From Oryzias latipes (Eukaryota > Chordata > Actinopteri > Beloniformes > Adrianichthyidae): a stretch of 64,000 nt of DNA. Below are positions 1 through 10,800 of this stretch, piece after piece; position 1 is the stretch's first letter; each line of letters opens with the position of its first letter. Both the position numbers and the translations under genes were made by a program. The stretch is from the NCBI RefSeq assembly GCF_002234675.1, contig NC_019859.2:531376-595375 (forward strand), given 5' to 3'. The notes below the pieces were generated by a model. That model searched no databases. It saw only the letters and a list, made by a program, of their open reading frames with translations, and was not told the DNA's origin.

Positions 1-1646
1 TTGAGAAGAAAAGACAAGAAGGAAGTAAATGAAGCCGCTTACCGACTTCCTGAAGCAACACAGCTGAGGAGATGAGAACAGACATGAAACACAAACATGG
101 AGGTCAGGATGAAGAAAGAGAAGCGTGTTGACGTCTGCACAGAATGGACAACACAACACAAACCGGACCTGAACTGTCCTGTTCTGAACCCGCCCAACAC
201 TCATTGGTTAGTCCAAAGTTGTGTTAGTCATAAACTTAGGACTCACTACAGTGTGCACAACGCATTCTAGATCCCAATGAGTCTCCCTGTCTGACCTCTC
301 CCAGTCCAGCCTCATGTTGATCCTATCAATCTGGTTCTGATAAACTAGGTCCAACCCCCCAACATCAGAACCGTTGTCCCTTCAGGAACTCTTGCAGCTC
401 CGGGTTAACTGGACCAGTTGATCAAAGGAGACAGAGACCTCAGTGTTGGCTTTTCTGACAGGCCTCCCAAAGACGTAGCCTAGCATAGCGGACGGCCATG
501 CTCCCACGCTCTGCTGGTAGAAGCTGGTCTGAGGTGCGACTCCACAATGAGGGCAGCAGGCGTGAAGGCTTTGGGACATCGTCTAGGGTCAGGGTAGCAA
601 ACCTGGAAGAGTTTGGTTGCAACTCAACCTGTATTTTGGGGAGCTGGGCAGCTCCACCTCTGTTTATTGTTAAGAAAGGCACAGGGTGACAAGTTTGCCT
701 GCAGAATTAAGAATTCTGACTTTTATTTTGAAAATCCTGCAGCTTGTCTTTTGTTTCCTTAGCTTCCTTTCTCTCTCTTAAGCCTTATTCCCATCTGTCC
801 CCACCGGTACGGCATATCAAGGTCGTGGAGCGCTCTGTGAACCCGCAGAGAGAAAATGTTCATGCCTTATTGTAAGGGGCGTGCTGCAGGCGATAGGTGG
901 ACACTTCTACAACAGGTGAGGGGGAAGGAAGTGAAGCGCAGGGGTGTGATACGGATGTTTCATCGTTTCCCCCCACAAATCCTGCAGACTGAACAAGGAA
1001 GCCGTTACTCCTCGCTGCAGCCTGACTGTTGGAAATGAGACAATCAGAGTGTATTTTGTGAGGACGTCCTACGCCGTCCTCACATCTTACTAACAACTAG
1101 AGTCTGACATAAGGACGCCGTACGACAGCATCACCCGTCAGTCAACTACCATTATCCTTACCAATACTTCACAATGCAGTTACCACACGCACCACAATGG
1201 TACGTTCCATTTTAAGGATGTCCATTGAGGTGGTCGTACGAGTCTCAAAGGAACTGAAGGACACACCTGAGATGCAGCCGCTCTACTCTGTGACAACGCA
1301 AAAACCTGCAGAACCCACACGGGTCAATCCCCGGTTAGCTGCATGTGACTGAGGCTTTCCTGTAAGGTCGGTCATGTTGATAGAAGTTGACGTGAATCGA
1401 CATCAGAACACGTTTGCGTTAAGGGCGGGGTCCTGACTCCTCAAGACGGCAACCAGCCTCACCGTCCTGCTTACGGCGGTTTGGCCCTGCCACCACGCCA
1501 GGTAGGCTTTGGAACTTTCAAACTGAGGAATGCAGATTGAGAGTAGCTAATGCAGCCATGAAATAAGAAGCAGCAAAGAGTCAGCAGCAGGAGCAAGAGA
1601 ACCAGAACAGGTCAGAGGTCAGACAGGTGAAGGTGTCTCATCACAC
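1..1646. other. Intron of slc8a gene downstream of exon B, no feature seen
   Basis: On the transcribed minus strand this follows exon B. I see no exon resembling the later NCX cassettes or the alpha-2 region, and no recognisable transposon. Short open frames here are chance. Confidence 0.5.
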
Positions 1647-1747
1647 CTGTCCATCTGCTGTTCCAGAACGGCTCCTGCAGCTCCACGCAGAAGCTGGCCT
1701 TCTTATCGTACTCCTCACGGTCCATTATTCTTAAAGCTATGGTCTTC
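1647..1747 (-). CDS. slc8a1: NCX alternative exon B
   Basis: 101 bases between acceptor CCACAG|GAAGACC and donor GACAG|GTGTGA, in the same phase as exon A (101 and 107 are both 2 modulo 3). It reads KTIALRIMDREEYDKKASFC then VELQEPFWNSRWTG, clearly related to mammalian NCX1 exon B (IRIFDREEYEKECSF as I recall). The MDREEYDKK core replaces the acidic IDDEEYEKN of exon A; in the family that change weakens Ca2+ binding by the second domain. It was too short to stand out as an open frame and was found by reading the strand. Confidence 0.85.
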
Positions 1748-4700
1748 CTGTGGGGAGGGGTCGTGCATTAGTTCACAAACACACTTAGACACACTGACAG
1801 GGGGAGGAGCCAACATCACCTCGTCTGCCTGCATGGATCAAAGAACAGCTAGGTATCCAAAACTTTGGTTTGAGATTTGTGAATGGCCATTTCCCTGCAA
1901 GGGTTTGAGGTGAGGCACCATAGCCACAGGTTAAAGGTTAACACGGGTGTGGGCGGGGTCAAAGGACAGGAAGGTGATGCCCCCACCTTTCCGCTCACTC
2001 ATCTCCAGCAGCAGAGGCTCTCCCATCTCTAAGAAGAAGTTCTTGTTTTTCTCGTACTCTTCGTCATCGATTATATTGATTCGAATTGTTTTGCTGAAAC
2101 AGAAAGAAGAGGAGTGTTGCAGAAGGAGGAGAACATGAGAAGGGAGGTGCTGTGAAGGTGAGGAGACCCAGAGACATGAAGAGAACTTCAGGGTGAGGAA
2201 CATCTGAAAGGGAACGGACTGGAAACATCCCAGCAGTGGAGATTTCACCAGATAGGAAGGGCTTCAAACTGCTTCCAGCTGAGCACACTCAGTTCTTATC
2301 ATTGACTGTCTAACAGAACTGGACTGAGGGATCCACCCCCCCCCCCCCTCACGTTTCAAACAGGAAGTAGCCGCCACCTCCAGGAAGACAAAATCCTGTA
2401 GACTACTTCAAAAATCTTTTTACCTCCACAACACTCCTAACAAACTTCTCCTTTAAGATAACTCCTCCTCCATTTCTCCTCCCATCTCCACCATGATAGG
2501 GCAATGTGAACCCTACTCCTGAGCTTCTAGCCTTGCTACCATTGCAGTGGTCTCCACCTGGTCTCCACCTGGTCTCCACCTGGTGTCCACCTGGTCTCCA
2601 CCTGGTGTCCACCTGGTTACCACCTGGTCTCCACCTGGTGTCCACCTGGTGACCACCTGGTCTCCACCTGGTGTCCACCGGGTCTCCACCTGGTGTCCAC
2701 CTGTTGTCCACCGGGTCTCCACCTGGTCTCCACCTGGTGTCCACCTGGTGTCCACCTGGTGTCCACCGGGTCTCCACCTGGTCTCCACTTGGTGTCCACC
2801 TGGTGTCCACCTGGTCTCCACCTGGTCTCCACCTGGTGTCCACCTGGTGTCCACCTGGTCTCCACCTGGTGTCCACCTGGTCTCCACCTGGTGTCCACCT
2901 GGTCTCCACCTGGTGTCCACCTGTTGTCCACCGGGTCTCCACCTGGTCTCCACCTGGTGTCCACCTGGTGTCCACCTGGTCTCCACCTGGTGTCCACCTG
3001 GTCTCCACCTGGTGTCCACCTGGTGACCACCTGGTCTCCACCTGGTGTCCACCTGGTGACCACCTGGTCTCCACCTGGTGTCCACCGGGTCTCCACCTGG
3101 TGTCCACCTGTTGTCCACCGGGTCTCCACCTGGTCTCCACCTGGTGTCCACCTGGTGTCCACCTGGTGTCCACCGGGTCTCCACCTGGTCTCCACTTGGT
3201 CTCCACCTGGTCTCCACCTGGTCTCCACCTGGTGTCCACCTGGTGTCCACCGGGTCTTCACCTGGTCTCCACCTGGTGTCCACCGGGTCTCCACCTGGTG
3301 TCCACCTGGTGTCCACCTGGTCTCCACCTGGTGTCCACCTGGTGTCCACCTGGTGTCCACCTGGACACACAGTACGTCTACCTTCTTCCTCTCCATCATG
3401 TCAGCTAACTCTCTACCTTTTCCTGTCATAGTTCCAACATTCAAAGGCTCTCCTCTCAGTCCAACACTCGTGACTTTCCTCCTCTCCTTCTTCCACCAAC
3501 AGTAGTCAAATTTCCACCGGCACCCTATCGGCGAACAGCACCGGTGGTGGTCTTTGTGATCCGGTATGGAAATCATGGGTCCGGCTGGCATATCTGGTCT
3601 GGTAAAGATTAACGTCCTGACACAGCCCTTTGGATTTGTCTGGGCTTGGGACCGCGACAATCAGACTCTGACTTGGGCCCCTCATGGTTCTATTCCCATA
3701 GACGTCTATGGAGACATAAGCAGCTGTCCCTCAGTCATTCTACCAGTCAGAAGAACCGTTCTGGCTCTGATACCTTTTTTAAAAGATTCTTATGAGCCAC
3801 TTTCAGTGGAAGGGGTGTGGACTTTGAACAAGCTCCCTCCTGATTGCAGACACAGACCAATCACTGTTAACTGAGTCTTCTGGCTCCAGCACGGCGGTGG
3901 CGCTATCATGGAAAAATTGGCTTCATGTTGCTGGAGCTGGAAGTGAAGCATTTTCCATGGGTGACATCATATGTGTTTAGTCTAGTTCTCTATATACAGT
4001 CAATGGTTCATACACATAAAGCACCTCCCCCTCTGCTGCGTTCGGGATCTGGTGTTAAGGCCCGTTCACACCGGGATGAATTTCGCCCGCGATATTCGCC
4101 GACATTTAACGCCTCGTGACTAAGCAAAGGGCACCAATGTGAGTGTGCACACCACGCGTCAAAGCGTCACTTTTTAAAAAACGCCTCGGGTTCGTTTTTT
4201 TGGTTTGATGCGCTGCGTGTAACTGTTAACGTGTCTGGAGCTTCTGAAGTTACAGTAAAACACAACTTGGGGGCGCTCAAACACAAAACTGCCTTTCTGA
4301 GCACACATACCAGCGAAGAAGATAGACGCTGAGTTGCATCTACACTGTCGCGAAGAAATAATGACGGACATTCTAAAATATCCCCGAACCAAGCAGTTGG
4401 AGCTACTGATGCTTGAAATATTCATGTTTTCTTTGTTTGATTCTGACAAGCGCATAAATACTTGCTCTCTTCTTCTGAGTGAAAAGCGACTTTAAGATGC
4501 GTAAAGTTGCGCAGCGCCACCTTGTGTACAGGAGTATTTCTGTTTACATTAAGCGCCATCTAATGTCAGGGAATGAAATTGCATGTTCACTCGGCTCATC
4601 GTCAGCGAAAATCGCCTGGGTGTGAACACAAAAAACATGGCGAAAAACGCTGGCGAATAACGCCTGGCGAATATTCGTCCCAGTGTGTACGGGCCTTTAG

Positions 4701-4788
4701 GGTCGGATTTTTGGATATCCGTTGATCAGTCCAAGGAATGCTTGTGTTGTGGATGTCAGAGGCTACATTTGGCCTGTCTGATTGGATC

Positions 4789-4835
<47 letters not shown>

Positions 4836-7800
4836 CATGTGTGTGTCTATGTGCAGCATGGAAACTGTTCTCCTGTTCCTCTAACGGACTGATGTTCTGC
4901 AGGAGGTTCTGTGGGTCTTTGCTCTGGGTTTCACCAACACGTCCATGTGAGACAGATGCAGAAGTTCTCCTGCCAGGAGCAGAGATGACATTCAGACCTC
5001 CAGCTGGATTCTGCAGCTCGTTTTTTTTCTCCTGCTTCGTGTTGTGTTTCGGTTTTTGGTTATGGGGTTAGCTCCGCCCACACCCCAGGCCTTGAAGGGA
5101 AGGTACGGGCCCCCCCATTCATTGGTGAAACACCTGTGCCAGGAAATACAGCCGGTGGGGGGAGAATCTGACAAATCAGTGTAGCATTTCCCAGAGCATG
5201 ATGGGAAAAAGCTGCACCCCCCCATACACACAGTCCTGACAGGAGACTGCAGTGTGTCTGCTTTATTGGAGAGCAACACTCAGCGCCGCCAGCCTAATAA
5301 GGAAGAGATGTTTATGGAGCCTCTTCTGCACAGAAATGAAAGAGCAGCGGAAACAGACGTTCCAGGAGAACTGGAGAACCGGAGAACGTCCACGAGAACA
5401 TGGAAGAAGATCTCTCTGAAAACTTCAGAGTTTCTGCAGAAACTGATGCTCCAAACCAGGCTGGACTTGAGAGGAAGACTCTCACACACACAGAAACACA
5501 CAGACAAACACACAAACACAAACACATAGAAACCCACAAACACACAGAAACACACACACACACACACACAAACACCCACACACACAGAAACACACACACA
5601 CACACACAAACACATAGAAACACACCCACACACACAGACTAAAGTCACTTGATTGAATGAAATCCAGACCAATATTCATGAACCTGGTCGTCTGTGATTG
5701 GCTGGTTACATTTAGATCTCTGAGTTCAGAGAACAGAAATAAAGATTTGGGAAAACAATATTTGTGGCGCTAATATTTCTTTTATTGTGGCAAACTGTGG
5801 GTTAGCCACACCTTCAGCTCCTAAGGCTCATGGGAAGTGGGGAATCTTGGGTGTAAAGTTCCTCACCATGAGTGAGTGGGCTGTGAGCAGAAGGGACCTC
5901 CATGCTGTTTGTCTGTTTGTGTGGTGTTCACACAAATGGGTATAATCTGCTTCTCTGCCTACTGCTTCCTCTCTGAGACTGTCCAGGGTCGTGCGGTTTA
6001 TGGGGCACCGACAGCTGTCCAATGAAGCCAATTCATTAGCAGCTCTTCTCTTGTTTCCCCGCTACAGTGACGTACCAGCTGGGTCGTTACAATATCTATG
6101 GAGGACAAAAACCTAAACTTTAGTCCCTTCTCTGTTCCTCCAGTATTGTTCTAAGAGCATTTTATTGGAGAACCCAGCCATGCACACGTTCTGCATTATT
6201 TAAGATGATAATAAATCACTGCAGGTCTGCCTGTTTCCCTGACAACTTAACAATAAAGTTGTCTGTTCCATGTGACTGAACTGTGATGGAGATGGTTCGG
6301 TTCCATGACGCCGTAGATCAGTCTGGTTGCAGGATGTTGGAGGCAAACTGACATTTAGACAATTTCACAGTTCTTTTGTGATTGGAGCAGCTTTTGTGTT
6401 CACTTCGGTTCTAGTCAGATATAACAATGGATCACCTTCAAAGTTAAAGTAACAAGATACAAAAGAATTTAAAGTTGCCTGTAGATTTTGTCATTTGTAT
6501 TTATTTGGCGTTAGCTATAGCTGTGCTACTGTAGCTATAACTGCAGCTGTAGCTGTAGCTGTAACTGGTGTAGCTGTAGCTGTAACTAGTGTAACTGTAG
6601 CTGCTGTAGCTGTAACTGTAGCTGTAACTGGTGAAGCTGTTACTGGTGTAGCTGTAACGGGTGTAACTGTAGCTGTAACTTGTGTAGCTGTAGCTGTAAC
6701 TGGTGGAACCGTAGCTGCTGTAGCTGTAACTATAGCTGTAACTTGTGTAGCTATAGCTGTAACTGGTGTAGCTGTAGCTGTAACTAGTGTAACTGTAGAT
6801 GTAGCTGTAACTGGTGTAACTGTAACTAGTGTAACTGTAGCTGTAGCTGTAACTGGTGTAGCTGAAGCTGTAACTGGTGTAGCTGCAGTTGTAACTGGTG
6901 TAACTGTAGCTGCTGTAGCTGTAACTGTAGCGGTAACTGGTGTAACTGTAGCTGTAACTGGTGTAACTGTAGCTGTAACTAGTGTAACTGTAGCTGTAGC
7001 TGTAACTGGTGTAGCTGAAGCTGTAACTGGTGTAGCTGCAGTTGTAACTGGTGTAACTGTAGCTGCTGTGGCTGTAACTGTAGCTGTAACTTGTGTAGCT
7101 ATAGCTGTAACTGGTGTAGCTGTAACTGGTGTAGCTGTAGCTGTAACTAGTTTTAACTGTAGCTGAAGCTGTAACTGGTGTAGCTGCAGTTGTAACTGGT
7201 GTAACTGTAGCTGCTGTAGCTGTAACTGTAGCTGTAACTGGTGTAGCTGTAGCTGTAACTAGTGTAACTGTAGCTGTAACTGTAACTGGTGTAGCTGAAG
7301 CTGTAACTGGTGTAGCTGCAGTTGTAACTGGTGTAACTGTAGCTGCTGTGGCTGTAACTGTAGCTGTAACTTGTGTAGCTATAGCTGTAACTTGTGTAGC
7401 TATAGCTGTAACTGGTGTAGCTGTAACTGGTGTAGCTGTAGCTGTAACTAGTGTAACTGTAGCTGAAGCTGTAACTGGTGTAGCTGAAGCTGTAACTGGT
7501 GTAGCTGCAGTTGTAACTGGTGTAACTGTAGCTGCTGTAGCTGTAACTGTAGCTGTAACTGGTGTAGCTGAAGCTGTAACTGGTGTAGCTGAAGCTGTAA
7601 CTGGTGTAGCTGCAGTTGTAACTGGTGTAGCTGTAACTGGTGTAGCTGTAACTGGTGTAGCTGTAGCTGTAACTGGTGGAACCGTAGCTGCTGTAGCTGT
7701 AACTTGTGTAGCTGTAGTTGTAACTAGTGTAGCTGTAGCTGCTGTAGCTGTAGCTATAGCTGTAACTGGTGTAGCTGTAACTGGTGTAGCTGTAGCTGTA

Positions 7801-10800
7801 ACTAGTGTAACTGTAGATGTAGCTGTAACTGGTGTAGCTGTAGCTGTAACTAGTGTAACTGTAGCTGTAGCTGTAACTGGTGTAGCGGAAGCTGTAACTG
7901 GTGTAGCTGCAGTTGTAGCTGGTGTAACTGTAGCTGCTGTAGCTGTAACTGTAGCTGTAACTGGTGTAGCTGTAGCTGTAACTAGTGTAACTGTAGCTGT
8001 AGCTGTAACTGGTGTAGCTGAAGCTGTAACTGGTGTAGCTGCAGTTTTAACTGGTGTAACTGTAGCTGCTGTGGCTGTAACTGTAGCTGTAACTTGTGTA
8101 GCTATAGCTGTAACTTGTGTAGCTGTAACTGGTGTAGCTGTAGCTGTAACTAGTGTAACTGTAGCTGTAACTGGTGTAGCTGAAGCTGTAACTGGTGTAG
8201 CTGCAGTTGTAACTGGTGTAACTGTAGCTGCTGTAGCTGTAACTGTAGCTGTAACTGGTGTAGCTGAAGCTGTAACTGGTGTAGCTGAAGCTGTAACTGG
8301 TGTAGCTGCAGTTGTAACTGGTGTAACTGTAGCTGCTGTAGCTGTAACTGTAGCTGTAACTTGTGTAGCTATAGCTGTAACTTGTGTAGCTATAGCTGTA
8401 ACTGGTGTAGCTGTAACTGGTGTAGCTGTAGCTGTAACTAGTGTAACTGTAGCTGAAGCTGTAACTGGTGTAGCTGAAGCTGTAACTGGTGTAGCTGCAG
8501 TTGTAACTGGTGTAACTGTAGCTGCTGTAGCTGTAACTGTAGCTGTAACTGGTGTAGCTGAAGCTGTAACTGGTGTAGCTGAAGCTGTAACTGGTGTAGC
8601 TGCAGTTGTAACTGGTGTAGCTGTAACTGGTGTAGCTGTAACTGGTGTAGCTGTAGCTGTAACTGGTGGAACCGTAGCTGCTGTAGCTGTAACTTGTGTA
8701 GCTGTAGTTGTAACTAGTGTAGCTGTAGCTGCTGTAGCTGTAGCTATAGCTGTAACTGGTGTAGCGGTAACTGGTGTAGCTGTAGCTGTAACTAGTGTAA
8801 CTGTAGATGTAGCTGTAACTGGTGTAGCTGTAGCTGTAACTAGTGTAACTGTAGCTGTAGCTGTAACTGGTGTAGCGGAAGCTGTAACTGGTGTAGCTGC
8901 AGTTGTAGCTGGTGTAACTGTAGCTGCTGTAGCTGTAACTGTAGCTGTAACTGGTGTAGCTGTAGCTGTAACTAGTGTAACTGTAGCTGTAGCTGTAACT
9001 GGTGTAGCTGAAGCTGTAACTGGTGTAGCTGCAGTTTTAACTGGTGTAACTGTAGCTGCTGTGGCTGTAACTGTAGCTGTAACTTGTGTAGCTATAGCTG
9101 TAACTGGTGTAGCTGTAACTGGTGTAGCTGTAGCTGTAACTAGTGTAACTGTAGCTCTAGCTGTAACTGGTGTAGCTGAAGCTGTAACTGGTGTAGCTGC
9201 AGTTGTAACTGGTGTAACTGTAGCTGCTGTAGCTGTAACTGTAGCTGTAACTGGTGTAGCTGAAGCTGTAACTGGTGTAGCTGAAGCTGTAACTGGTGTA
9301 GCTGCAGTTGTAACTGGTGTAACTGTAGCTGCTGTAGCTGTAACTGTAGCTGTAACTGGTGTAGCTGAAGCTGTAACTTGTGTAGCTGAAGCTGTAACTG
9401 GTGTAGCTGCAGTTGTAACTGGTGTAACTGTAGCTGCTGTGGCTGTAACTGTAGCTGTAACTTGTGTAGCTATAGCTGTAACTGGTGTAACTGTAGCTGT
9501 AGCTGTAACTGGTGTAGCTGCAGTTGTAACTGGTGTAACTGTAGCTGCTGTAGCTGTAACTGTAGCTGTAACTGGTGTAGCTGAAGCTGTAACTGGTGTA
9601 GTTGTAACTAGTGTAACTGTAGCTGCTGTAGCTGTAACTGTAGCTGTAACTGGTGTAGCTGTAGCTTATAGGTCCCTTCCCCACAGCAGAATCGCCATTC
9701 GTCAGTGGTTGACTCCTACTTAAACACAGTTTGATTACTTCCTACACCTTCGGCGTCATTCTCTATGAACCACACCTTTATCCACACCCAGGGATGGACT
9801 TTCATAAAGAAGGTCGTTACTTACAGGACTTCATCGTTCTCAAACTCCAGGGCTCCATGAGTGTCTTCAAAGTCCTCGCCACCTCCCTTCGCTGTCCCCT
9901 CGATGGTTTTGTATGGCACCACCACCGCTCCACGAGCTCCAGCTGTCCGCATCACCTTCACCTCCAACACACCGATGCTCTCACTGACGGTGATCACCGG
10001 CTCCTTAAAAGTGAAGACCCCTGCATGGTCGTCATCAAAGATGGTGACGGACGCTGAGCAAGGAAGCCCCAACCCTGCAAGAGCGTCCACATGGTTGGTC
10101 TCCTGGCAGTGTGGACCCCCTGATATGACCCTCACGTTGCTTAGGTGAACCAGAAAATGCTCGTCTTCCTCAAAGATGTCGTCATCGATGATGTCGACGT
10201 GGATTTCCTTTTCTGTCTCTCCTGGTTTGAACACCAGGGTTCCTTCGGTGAACTTGTAGTCTGATCCAGCATTGGCAGTGCCATCTTCAGTCCAGTAGTC
10301 CACGGCGATGGCGGTGGTGAAGTCTCCTCCTTTGCGAACCACGTTGAGCGCCACACTGCCGCAGTTCTCCAGACACTGATAAGTCCCGGGATCAAAGAAA
10401 ACCTTTGAGGAGAAGCTGTTGGTGGGAACCTCAGAGCAGATGTTGAGCTGGGCCCTCTTGGCCTGGTCAGTAGCATGTTTCTTCAGGACATTTCCTGCTC
10501 CGGTCATAATCCTGGTCGCCTGACACCGATAGAAAGCTCGACTCTTTTGCTGTTGAGTTAAAACTTGGTAGTTGGCGAGTTCCATCAGCTGCTCCATCTC
10601 TTTCTCTGGATGTTTTTGTTTCAGCTCCTTCAGAATCCTGGCGACCTCTCTGCGGGCCTCATCTTCATCAACTTCCTTCACCTCCACCTTGGACTCTCCA
10701 TCCATAAATTTGTCGACTTGAGAGTTGAGCATTTTGTTGTCCGTCTCCACTTCGACCTTCAGGGGTAGCTCCAGTTGTCCCTCGGTTTCAATGATGACTC

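Noticed and set aside
2403-3660. Frames of 245-347 codons with DTRWTPGG or STWCPPG repeats
   Set aside because: Translation of the 11-bp array. Only the short ends outside the array (LINE endonuclease) carry meaning.
7348-9723. 791-codon V/A/T-rich hydrophobic frame
   Set aside because: Low-complexity translation of the GTAGCT/GTAACT array inside an intron on the other strand.
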